NCBI GenBank assembly: GCA_020466095.1
Contig: CM035808.1
Span: 23,202,296 to 23,266,295, forward strand
Source: Chlorops oryzae
Lineage: Eukaryota; Arthropoda; Insecta; Diptera; Chloropidae
Direction of reading: 5' to 3'
DNA: 64,000 bases
Part shown: positions 1-11,200 of the stretch, in pieces
Layout: each line of letters begins with the position of its first letter
How positions within the stretch are numbered: position 1 is the stretch's first letter
Translations under genes and position numbers: made by a program
Notes under the pieces: model-generated
Told to the model about the DNA's origin: nothing
Seen by the model: the letters and a program-made list of their open reading frames with translations, nothing else
The model's database searches: none

Positions 1-772
1 TGCACACAGATTGATTCGGGGTCATGGATATAGTTTGATTGGCATTGAATGTGATAATATGGGAGTTGTAGAGAAGCTCATGATCAATAATTTCAATTTA
101 TGTGTACGGATGTTAGCTAAGAAGCCTGTTAAGAATTTTGATGCCAACAACTAGAAATAGCCAGATAGAGACCAACTCAATAGACCCTCTAGATGGCATA
201 CTTTTCGGTCTTTAACTCGATTTAGGAGTTGAGGGCTGCACAGGTGACAAAAGAATTAAAAATAACTGGGGTGAGCCATTTCTTAAAAATCACAAATACA
301 TATCAACTATTTCAGTTTAGAAACTTTTAGGGCATATTCCCCTAGATGTTTCCTGAAATAGGAAAAGGACGAAATTGAGAAGATGTTTTAAAATACGATT
401 CAACCTCTTGTGGTGTCATTTTGCATTGGTGTACTACCAATAAATTTAAACAAAAAAGTCCTTTTTCACATTTGATCGGAGTTTCAGGATTTCATTGAAC
501 CCGCTGTAAATTGTTTTGCATTTTTTTTTTATACTAGAGCTTGGCGCAATGTCTTGATAAACCTCTTTCAGCAACGATTGCAGTCCTTAAAAGTTTTTGC
601 TTGTGTGCTTGAACCCTTTCCCCTATATATACATAGTAGTTATCTGACCTTTTGCGTTGTCTTTTTTTTTTTTATTATTGTTTAATGTAAATATGTAAAT
701 AGGAATAAACGTTGGCTAAAAGAATATTTCTAATATTTTGCGAATTTTTCGCTTTCATGTTTTTTTTTTTAG
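1..772 (+). other. sgg: intron of shaggy upstream of its kinase-tail exon
   Basis: This stretch precedes the splice acceptor of the first recognisable shaggy exon: a T-run, then AG at 771-772. It is AT-rich and holds no open frame that I recognise. I read it as intron because the exon that follows begins in the middle of the kinase domain, so earlier coding exons must lie to the left of the window. A T-tract near 661-673 and another at 761-770 are the only low-complexity features. Confidence 0.7.
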
Positions 773-1737
773 GTTTTTCGCATACGCACTCCGCCAGAAG
801 CTATAAACTTGGTATCTCAGCTACTCGAGTACACGCCCAGCGCACGAATTACACCATTGAAAGCGTGCTCCCATCCATTCTTTGACGAACTCCGTCAGGA
901 GGGTAATCACACATTGCCGAATGGACAGCCGATGCCCCCATTGTTTAATTTCACAGAACATGGTACGAATTGAATTGGAAGTTCATTATTATTATGATTA
1001 TCATTATTATTATGATTATCATTATTATTATTATATTCTCTTTTTGTTCGAAAATCATAGAACTTTCGATCCAGCCAAGTCTGATACCACAATTGTTGCC
1101 AAAGCACCTGCAAAATCGTGGCGAAGGCGCTGGTGGTTCGGCGGCGGCGGCGGCTTCAGGTACAGGCGCAGCAGGTTCGTCAGGCTCAATAATAAATGCA
1201 GCAGGCTCAGCCGGACCGGGCACGGGAACGGCAACAGGAACGGGAACACCGAATGCCCAGCCAGCAACGCAAGCTCCAGGTTAGTACCGCTCAAAATCGC
1301 CTTGTTGCCTTGTGTGTGTTTTTCCCTTCTTCCTGCACGCATCAAGGACGCGCGCATGTGTGTGTGTTTGTATGTATGTATGTATGTATGTATATTTAAT
1401 GAAAATATTGTCAGGTGCAGGTTATCTTCTAATACGGCATGAGATAATTCTCTATTACAATGTTAAATTGGTTCGTGCGTGCGTGTGAAAATGTGTTGCA
1501 TGCCATTTTTGTTTGATTTTATTTATGTTTTCGTTTTGTGTTAATTCCTTTGATTTTGATTTTGAATTTGTTTATTGCTTCTTTCTCTTCAATTTTTTTA
1601 TTTTTTTTATTTTGATTTCATTTTATTGTGGCGTTTATTAATTACACCTTCTTCTACTTCCTTTTTAGTTTTATTTTGTTGACATTTATCAATGTTTTTG
1701 TACTCTTTTTTTTTTTTTGTTTCTTACAGGCTCATAG
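773..1737 (+). CDS. sgg: Shaggy / glycogen synthase kinase-3 beta, 3' exons (short C-terminal form, partial)
   Basis: GSK-3 is the serine/threonine kinase that phosphorylates beta-catenin/Armadillo and many primed substrates in Wnt, Hedgehog and insulin signalling. The visible exons are 773-962, 1061-1279 and 1730-1737. The first encodes kinase subdomains X-XI, recognisable from [20 protein letters not shown], the conserved [15 protein letters not shown] segment with its Arg, and [16 protein letters not shown]. The Glu codon is split across the intron at 963-1060 and continues as [18 protein letters not shown], the GSK-3 signature after the catalytic core. A Gly/Ala/Ser-rich low-complexity tail follows. 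From the donor at 1280 this form splices to acceptor 1728-1729 and ends in Gly-Ser-stop. The N-terminal half, with ATP site and catalytic loop, lies outside the window. The first exon starts in phase 0 after a consensus acceptor. Confidence 0.93.
984..1035 (+). repeat. (ATT)n-like microsatellite in a shaggy intron
   Basis: Imperfect ATT/ATC trinucleotide repeats fill most of the 98-bp intron between the two kinase-tail exons. They create spurious Ile- and Asn-rich open frames on both strands. A second short tandem, (GTAT)n at about 1368-1391, lies in the next intron. Confidence 0.8.
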
Positions 1738-2830
1738 TGACCTAATTTAGTATAACAGAATACTTTTTCAAAAAAGAACTATAACCGTTAAATTCAATGA
1801 AAGAAAGAGAGAATAAAGAAAAAGAAGAAAAAACAGCCGCGCCGCAACTGATAAGAATAAAAACGAAATTTAGCAAAATTCATTCAAACAAACAGAAAAA
1901 TGTGTATGTATTTTCAAGAAAAAAAAAAAAAAAAAAAAAAAAGAAAAAGTAAATCCTCCATCAATTATCAATGATAAAAACTAAATAATTATCATTCATT
2001 CAATCATTCTCCATAAATTCGGAGATATCGCAATATTTTAGTTAATTTGTAAAAAAAAAAAAAGGGAAAATTGTGTTGTAAAAGTTTATTTTTTTTTTTA
2101 ATTTTGTGCTTTTTTATTTAAATACCCCCTCAAACCATTTTTTTTCTTTCTTTTTAAATTATACTACGCGATATAATATGTTTTTAATTTATCTGCAATA
2201 AAATTTTAAGACCCAGCAAGAAATGGATTTCAAAAACCATAAGAACGGATAAAGAAAAAAACTACCCAAAACTGAATTCTGTACTTCGTGTTAATTTTAT
2301 TTTAAATTATTAATAATTTAATTAAGTTCATTTATTAGAACCCACACACACGAATCGGCATATCAATTGAAATGAAAATCGTGCGTTAAGGATAAAAAAA
2401 AAAGATCCAAATTCAATTAACTCGTTCAAGCTTTTCTATAACATTTTAAATCAAAAAAGGAAATTCAAAAAAAAATGCATACGTTTTTTTTAAATTCTTC
2501 TTTAAAGCGTGCGTTTCATTTTTGTCGTAAAAATTAGTTTTCCCTTTTTTTATATATATATATATATATCGTAGCATTATTTGGTCAAACAAGTGAAAGC
2601 ATTATTATATATTTAATAAAAATAAAAATATATAGCACGAAGCTTCATAAAATGTAATAGAAAAAAAAAATACAACAACAAAAAACCTATTAAATTATTC
2701 GTTAAAACTATATACGCAAATGGCTTTAAATTATTTTAAGTGTAAAAATGAATGGATTATGTATAGTTAAACACTAATAACTCTTATGAATACAATAATT
2801 ATAATAAAAATTTTAATGAAAATTTTAACA
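1738..2830 (+). other. sgg: probable 3' UTR of the short shaggy mRNA
   Basis: After the Gly-Ser-stop exon the sequence is AT-rich, with many A- and T-runs (A-run 1921-1942) and a (TA)n tract near 2551-2570. An AATAAA polyadenylation signal lies at 2197-2202, and further AATAAAA motifs occur near 2613-2630. No coding frame is present. The real cleavage site cannot be chosen from sequence alone. Confidence 0.5.
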
Positions 2831-2839
2831 AACTTTGCG

Positions 2840-4300
2840 AAGTTGTCTTCTTCTTTCCGCTGTTTGAATTTATTTCTTTTGAATTATTTTTGTTTTATTT
2901 AAAAATTTTCATCGTTTTCTTTTTTTTTTTTTTTTTTTTTTTTTTAGCTGTTGTAGTTGATGTTTCTTGTGTGTACTTATTATAGAGTTTTTAGTTGATA
3001 TTAGTTGCTATCGATTTGATAAGATACTTTTAACTTTCCTGGTTATGGTTTGTAAATATTTAAACTGTTAAAGGAAGAGTGTTCTTTAAAAAACATAGAT
3101 TTTTTCGAATTTTTAGAATTCTTAGAACTTTTTCGTTTGGTGAGTAGAATTGTTTTTTTTAGTCTGCTATGTGTGTGGATCTTGTTGTTTAGAGAGAAAA
3201 CAAACTTTCACTTTCAGGGTCGTAGTCCTTAACTTGGTTTAAGAATGTCGAAAGTTTAAATTTTGGAATATATTCTTTTAGTCTTCATGCCACTTCAACT
3301 CAGTAAAATACCTTGCGTATTAAGATAGTATTTGAGTTCATACAATATTAGTAATTGTTTAAATCTTAAAGCTTTCAGATGATTCGGATTAACTGATTAA
3401 TCAATTTAACTAGAAGCTCGTAAAGTTTTCAAGATTTAAATGTTTAGTGTATCATTAGTCTTTCAAGCGAGTCTTAACGAATTAGTATATTATATCTAAT
3501 TGCACATCAAGTTTAACCAATCAGTTCATTTAAATCCTCAATATTCATGATCTCATTTCGTCGAAATTACAATTCCATTAAGTGTGGCTTCCAAATTAGA
3601 TTGGCCTTCAATATCTCAAACTTCATGTCGATTCCTGTGGACTTAAATTTTCAACGTAAACGACAAAAGAGCATGTTTTATATCATTAAGTCAACAAGTA
3701 TCCGAATAAAACGTTTTATATCAATTGGCACCACTAAAACCGGTAGATTTTTAAATCCCTAGAAAATATCTATTTTCGGTAGCGATGGAATGTGACGAGA
3801 TCCCTATGGGGGAAGTGTAGAAGAGGAATTTTGTTAAAACTTCTTTTGCGAAGCTTCTTCAATGGCAGGTTTTCGTGGGAAATCAGGAAAAATGGTTGAG
3901 AAAATTTATTGCGAATTTTAGTTAGATTGCTTGCTGAAATAGGTTTTTATAAACACTTTCTTTTTCGCAATATATGTGAACACTTATATTTTTAACTGCA
4001 CTCGATGTGTTTCGTGACACTCTGTATTGCATGTAAAACCAATAGAATCCCCCTCCAAAAAAACACATAACGGTTAGAACTAGAACTCTATACACATATC
4101 ACATGTACAAACCAAGGCAACAAATTTTAGTCAATCACATAACATTGAATCTCAATACATTATACAAAAAAAAAAAAAAACATAACATACAACTCATAAC
4201 AACATAACATAACAAAGAAGCATATAACATAAATTAACCAACAACTGAAATCACATTTTTACTCGTTCATTTTTCCCCCTTTCGAAAATATAAATCGCAG
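2840..4300 (+). other. sgg: intron before the alternative shaggy exon
   Basis: AT-rich sequence with a T-tract at about 2920-2945 and no recognisable gene. The 71-codon frame at 3547-3762 lacks any recognisable motif or flanking splice support. For the long isoform this whole interval is intronic (1280-4300). Confidence 0.6.
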
Positions 4301-4656
4301 GTGGCACTGCACAAACCAGCGCATCCGGTAGTAATAGCAACAATGGCGGCGCAACAGCAACAACAGCATCCTCGACAACAGCGACAGCAGTAACAACTGC
4401 ATCGGCAACGCAATCGCAATCACAAAACACATCCGGATCGGGAACAAGCGCAGTAGTTAGCGGCAGCGAAATGAACGCAACAGAGAGCAATAGCAGCACC
4501 ACCAGCAACAGTCAACAAGCGGCAGCTACCGTCGACAATGGTGCTGACACAGCAACAGCCGCAGCCGCAGCCGCAGCAGCAGCAGGAGTAAGCGGTAGCG
4601 GCAGTGGCATTGTTGGCAGCACACCAATTCAACAAGCAGCGACGACAATGGGTTAG
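4301..4656 (+). CDS. sgg: shaggy alternative long C-terminal exon
   Basis: A second terminal exon joins in phase to the same donor at 1279/1280: a single G left from the upstream exon plus GT gives Gly. It begins after a CAG acceptor at 4298-4300 and stays open for 117 codons to TAG at 4654-4656. It encodes a Thr/Ser/Ala/Gln/Asn-rich tail that starts GGTAQTSASGSNSNN and ends in IVGSTPIQQAATTMG, including a run of alanines encoded by (GCN)n near 4559-4588. Drosophila shaggy is known to make isoforms with a long, low-complexity Ala/Gly/Ser C-terminal tail, and this exon fits that role. What the tail does is not established. Minus-strand open frames here are shadows of the repetitive codons. Confidence 0.82.
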
Positions 4657-7600
4657 CATGCTTAAAAGCTTTCAAAAGAAAAAAAAAAAGGAAGAGAAAA
4701 AACACGGAGCTTTAGGAGCGTGATACCTAAAATCGGAGATATATAAGCTGACACTAGACAAAGCGGCTCGGCTCAGTACTCACTCAGACGACAGCCATAT
4801 GGCAAAAATATAAATATATTCACATACTTTATGAAATTTTTCGGAGTACATCTCTCACATGTCAATAACGGTTTATATGTCGTTGTACTCACCACGTCAT
4901 AGACGGTTGCTGCAATTGGGTCTTACAACTAAGAAAAATGAGAAGAAGAAGAGCATAAATAGAAAATGGAAGGAGATGTTAAAGAAAAGGTAAAAGAAAA
5001 AAGTTACATATAATTTATATTAAAACAAATCTATATATATATATATATATATATAAAAAGAACACTTCAATATAAATCTAATTTTTAAAACTAAAATTGT
5101 TTAAATAGCAAAAAAAAAAAAACATAACGCGATTAATTGAAAATATTGAAAAAAAAACAAACAAACAAACAAAAACAAGAAAAGAAGATAACTTGTAGAG
5201 AAAAAAGTAAAAAATAAACATGACTCGTTCTAACATGAAATTAAGCAGCGTAAAATAGTTAAAAAAAAAAAAGGAGAAAAGGAATAAAGCATAAACATTA
5301 CTATGAAAGGAATGAGAAAAAATTCGAGAAACAAAAAATTTAAATACTTCATTAGCATAAATATATAAATGAATATAGAAATTTAAGCATATATATAAAT
5401 ATATATTTGCGAACATAAATATAAATATAGTAAAAGAAGCTAACAGCTTAATCGTATAAGTCGATATATATTATATATATATATATATCTATAAATACAT
5501 ATGTATGTCCATTCATGTTCCCCCCTCCCCTCCACAATTGTTTCATTGTATCACTACGTCCGCCACACTTTCTATTTAAAATAAAATAATAAATAAAAAA
5601 CTAGTGCAACACGTTATATAAAATACAAATTGAGAAGTTTTCAAACAGAAGAGAGAAACAAAAAACAAAATACAAAAAACAAAAAACATAAAAAAATACA
5701 AAAAAAGTGTTAAAATTTTCAAAACAAGAAAAAAAGAAACGGAAATCAAATGGTTAGCTCTCAACGTTAGAAAATTGACATTTAACACAAGAAGTATTTA
5801 TCGTATATCCGTTTAACAAATCAGTATGGCGGTCCATCTATTTGAGGGGCGCGTTTTTAAGCATTTCACATACATTTAACAAAATCAGTCCTTAAAGTAG
5901 TGTGTGTGCAGCTTATTGTTCTATTCGGTGTGATAAAAATCAGTCGATAAAGCAGTGGAAATGGTTAAAGGGACTAAGAGGTTTTGATTAGTGCGAATGA
6001 GTTCATTTTTGAGTTCTTTGGATAGTAGAAAGATTTTTTTTTTTTTTTTTGGTATCAGTTAATTTCGAGCTCGCTTGGATCCAGGAGACAATTGGTTTGG
6101 AAACTTTTGACTTTATTATTAGTGAGGATACTTGCGCACTGCTGCCATGTGTGGCCTATTGTGCTATCCTGTGTTGGTTTTAACGCCAGTTCAGTTTTAG
6201 GCTTTTAATAAGTCCTAAGATCGATCTGGGGTTAAGTGTTTTCACCTTTTCAGTCTAAACGAAAGCGCTTAACAGCGATTGCCGGTCATTCGTGGAGCAG
6301 GTGCGCTGTGGTTTCACTCTGTTCTTCGCAGAATCGGCAGATAACTGTGTCAGATAGTTTTATCTTCTTTAGATATTTGACTTGGATTGTATCGACGTTA
6401 CTTTTTATTATTTATGTCTATATATAGGCTTAAAAATTCCTTTTAAATATCTTATTGAAGAACATTTTATTTAAATTGTAAGTCAATAAAAGCCAATTTG
6501 TTCACCTTAAAAGAATTTTGCGCAGTATTTTCTGATATCACTAATGACCCTAAGATCTTATTTTCTTTCACAATTTGCGTTAATTAAAACCGTTCTCACT
6601 CTCTTTAGGCATGTGTAAATGCTATAGTAGGACAATGTGAAATACATATATAAAATAAAATTATTAAAATGAATAGCAAACATATATATAATATATATAT
6701 TTATATATATATATATATATAAAAACCAACAAAAGAAGAACAAAAAACGATAAAGATCATCAAAAATTGTAGTTTCAATTAAAAAACTGTAATTGTAAAC
6801 ACCACAAAAAAAAAAAAAATCAAATTTCAGAATAAACTTTTTTGATTAAGTTCGAGAAGAATTGTTATATATGAAACAAAATGCATAAAATTAAAGAGAA
6901 ATCATATTTATTAAATACCTACGTACGGACGTGTTCGGTGCAATTCGAGTGCAACAAATCAAAATGGGCAATGTAAGTTAAAAACTTAAATATCACAATA
7001 TCCAGTGAAACTCCGATTTCATTCAAGAATTCTCCCATTAAAATAGAAGTTTTTTTTAAAAGAATTTAACTAAATTGCTTGCTGCTACTTTGATTGTATG
7101 GAACACAGCTGTACTTGAATTACCGTACTACTAAATATTGTATTTGCAGTAACTCTCTAAAATGTGGATTAGTTTAATTTCATGTAAATCTGTACGTCAT
7201 AGTGGTAATAGGGGTTTATTGTAATATCCATTAGGACCCTGTTTTATATATATATATATATATATAACTCTTATTTAACTTTTATTTTAATTGAAAATGT
7301 TATGAGCGCTCGACCTTGGTAAGAAGTCGTGATTGTTTCATAGACTTGGAGTTTTGTAGGTCCTTAACTGTTAGCATAAACGATAATTATTTAAATTTAA
7401 AAGAAAATCACAAACAAAAGGAAACATAAAAATTTAATAAATAAAATTGGCGTTTTTGGAAAAGGCGATAAAGCAAATCATAAAAATAAAACATTCACAA
7501 TAAGCTTAAATTTACACTTATGCAAAATTTAAATGACTTGTTTTTTTTTTTATAAATTGATGACGTCTTTTTTGTAATTTGATATATGAAACATAGTTAT

Positions 7601-8221
7601 AATTATTGTAAGAAATTTCACACTAAAATGAACACATTTAAACCATTGGAAACACATTCACACAACTCCTACCACAACCGTTTATTGATAAAAATACAAG
7701 TTTTTCCAAATTTAAATTTAAATAAATATATAAATGAAAACATGTACACATTTGTTAGCTTTTAACAGAAAAATAATCATCCTAATTACTTAAAAAAATA
7801 TATCTACTTATAAGGGGCTTTCTTTGAAATTTGGTATTTGTTAAGCTTTAAATTTGAATTTCCCCCCAAATGTTCATCGATTCTTGTTTCGCTCTCTTCA
7901 TTCTTTGAAGTACTTCAATATTATTTATCCGAAATAATTATTTATTTTTATTTAGTTATATTTTTCACTCTAAGAAATACTTTGAAATGCAATTCGATTT
8001 GTAATATAAAATCATATGAAAATGTTTGGAATAGAAAGCTTAATCGCAGAGAATGTTGCACTATGCGAAAGAAGAAAAAAGGAAAATATTGTAAAAAAAA
8101 AAAAAAAAAACAAACAACTATTTCTTTAAAATGCTGATTTAAAACATAAACATATATATATAAATAAAAAAGTAAATATAAATAAAAGAAATTTATCAAA
8201 TGTCAATACAAATAGTTTTGA
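4657..8221 (+). other. AT-rich region: probable long-isoform 3' UTR and intergenic DNA
   Basis: No convincing coding region. Poly-A and poly-T runs and (TA)n tracts (about 5033-5054, 5468-5487, 6684-6720, 7243-7264) are frequent. The many short open frames are AT-rich Phe/Ile/Lys/Tyr strings typical of non-coding DNA. The first 1-2 kb may be 3' UTR of the long shaggy transcript. One short possible exon (6964-6972) is listed separately. Confidence 0.5.
6964..6972 (+). other. candidate tiny first coding exon (Met-Gly-Asn) with consensus 5' splice site
   Basis: A Kozak-like CAAAATGGGC context starts ATG-GGC-AAT, followed immediately by the perfect donor GTAAGT at 6973. The preceding 60 bases are less AT-rich than their surroundings, as a 5' UTR would be. 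No matching downstream exon was identified, so this is only a candidate; chance occurrence is quite possible. Confidence 0.2.
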
Positions 8222-11200
8222 AGCGGGACCTAAGGAACCATATTAAAAAGAAAAGTTTTCAAAAACCCTGTAGGAAATGTCATAATGAGGCAGGTCAACA
8301 AAAAAAAGACTAAATTTTTAAAATATAACGGCTGTATTTTCCCGCCAAAAAATACTTCAAATAACTCCAAAAAAATAAAAAAAAAACCAAAATTTTCGAA
8401 ACCCGAAAATCCCCAGTAGTTTCCGAGATATCACTACTTGATATTTTGGCATCCACCTTCTACTTTTCCTGTTCGCCTAGTGAATCAGACAAATTTTTCA
8501 GAATTGAAATCCGCATTTCTTTGGCATAGGATTTTCTCGATAACTAAAGTCTTTTTTGAAACTTCGGCGGTAAGTATGCAATCTTTTGAGTCTCCATCAC
8601 ACTTTGCAATGAATAAAATTTTAATATTTCCACGGGTAAGGAAAATGCAAAAAGTGCTTCAAATAGTGGGAAAGCGTGGAATTTTCCAGGAATTTTCTCC
8701 ATGGGAATTTTCTTAGGATCTGAGGAACCATTTAGAAAAAAAAAATTTTCAAAAACCCTGTAGGAAATGTCATTTTGAGACAGTTGAACCCGAAAAAGAA
8801 ACCTTATTCAAAAACATATAACGGCTTTATTTTCCCGCCAAAATGAAAATTCCAAAAAAACTTCAAAAAATAACAAAAAAACCAAAAATTCCAAAATCCG
8901 AAAATTCCCAGTAGTTTCCGAGATATAAGCATTTGAAATTTTGGCATCCACCTTCTGTTTTTCCTGTTCGCCTAGTGAATCAGACGAATTTTTTGGAATT
9001 GAAATCCGCATTTCTTGGGCATAGGATTTTCTCGATAACTAAAGTCTTTTTTGAAACTTCGGCGGTAAGTATGCAATCTTTTGAGTCTCCATCACACTTT
9101 GCAATGAATAAAATTTTAATATTTCCCGGGTAAGGAAAATGCAAAAAGTGCTTCAAATAGGGGGAAAGCGTGGAATTTTCCAGGAATTTTCTCCATGGGA
9201 ATTTTCTTTGGATCTGAGGAACCATTTAGAAAAAAAAAATTTTCAAAAACCCTGTAGGAAATGTCATTTTGAGACAGTTGAACCCGAAAAAGAAACCTTA
9301 TTCAAAAACATATAACGGCTTTATTTTCCCGCCAAAATGAAAATTCCAAAAAAACTTCAAAAAATAACAAAAAAACCAAAATTTTCAAAATCCGAAAATT
9401 CCTAGTAGTTTCCGAGATATAAGCATTTGAAATTTTGGCATCCACCTTCTGTTTTTCCTGTTCGCCTAGTGAATCAGACGAATTTTTTGGAATTGAAATC
9501 CGCATTTCTTGGGCATAGGATTTTCTCGATAACTAAAGTCTTTTTTTGAAACTTCGGCGGTAAGTATGCAATCTTTTGAGTCTCCATCACACTTTGCAAT
9601 GAATAAAATTTTAATATTTCCACGGGTAAGGAAAATGCAAAAAGTGCTTCAAATAGGGGGAAAGCGTGGAATTTTCCAGGAATTTTCTCCATGGGAATTT
9701 TCTTTAGGATCTGAGGAACCATTTAGAAAAAAAAAATTTTCAAAACCCTGTAGGAAATGTCATTTTGAGACAGTTGAACCCGAAAAAGAAACCTTATTCA
9801 AAAAAATATAACGGCTTTATTTTCCCGCCAAAATGAAAATTCCAAAAAAAACTTCAAAAATAACAAAAAAAAAAAACCAAAATTTTCAAAATCCGAAAAT
9901 TCCCAGTAGTTTCCGAGATATAAGCATTTGAAATTTTGGCATCCACCTTCTGTTTTTCCTGTTCGCCTAGTGAATCAGACGAATTTTTTGGAATTGAAAT
10001 CCGCATTTTTGGGCATAGGATTTTCTCGATAACTAAAGTCTTTTTTGAAACTTCGGCGGTAAGTATGCAATCTTTTGAGTCTCCATCACACTTTGCAATG
10101 AATAAAATTTTAATATTTCCACGGGTAAGGAAAATGCAAAAAGTGCTTCAAATAGGGGGAAAGCGTGGAATTTTCCAGGAATTTTCTCCATGGGAATTTT
10201 CTTTAGGATCTGAGGAACCATTTAGAAAAAAAAAATTTTCAAAAACCCTGTAGGAAATGTCATTTTAAGACAGTTAAACCTGAAAAAAAACTTTATTCAA
10301 AAAATAAACGGCTTTATTTTCCCGCCAAAATGAAAATTCCAAAAAAACTTCAAAAAAACAAAAAAAAACCAAAATTTTCAAAATCCGAAAATTCCAGTAG
10401 TTTCCGAGAATAAGCATTTGAAATTTTGGCATCCACCTTCTGTTTTTCCTGTTCGCCTAGTGAATCAGACGAATTTTTTGGAATTGAAATCCGCATTTCT
10501 TGGGCATAGGATTTTCTCGATAACTAAAGTCTTTTTTGAAACTTCGGCGGTAAGTATGCAATCTTTTGAGTCTCCATCACACTTTGCAATGAATAAAATT
10601 TTAATATTTCCACGGGTAAGGAAAATGCAAAAAGTGCTTCAAATAGGGGGAAAGCGTGGAATTTTCCAGGAATTTTCTCCATGGGAATTTTCTTTAGGAT
10701 CTGAGGAACCATTTAGAAAAAAAAATTTTCAAAAACCCTGTAGGAAATGTCATTTTGAGACAGTTGAACCCGAAAAAGAAACCTTATTCAAAAACATATA
10801 ACGGCTTTATTTTCCCGCCAAAATGAAAATTCCAAAAAAACTTCAAAAAATAACAAAAAAACCAAAAATTCCAAAATCCGAAAATTCCCAGTAGTTTCCG
10901 AGATATAAGCATTTGAAATTTTGGCATCCACCTTCTGTTTTTCCTGTTCGCCTAGTGAATCAGACGAATTTTTTGGAATTGAAATCCGCATTTCTTGGGC
11001 ATAGGATTTTCTCGATAACTAAAGTCTTTTTTGAAACTTCGGCGGTAAGTATGCAATCTTTTGAGTCTCCATCACACTTTGCAATGAATAAAATTTTAAT
11101 ATTTCCACGGGTAAGGAAAATGCAAAAAGTGCTTCAAATAGGGGGAAAGCGTGGAATTTTCCAGGAATTTTCTCCATGGGAATTTTCTTTAGGATCTGAG

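Noticed and set aside
4251..4659. Minus-strand Leu/Val- and Cys-rich frames opposite the shaggy tail exon
   Set aside because: They are shadows of the GCN/CAG codon repeats of the plus-strand exon, which has correct splice phase.
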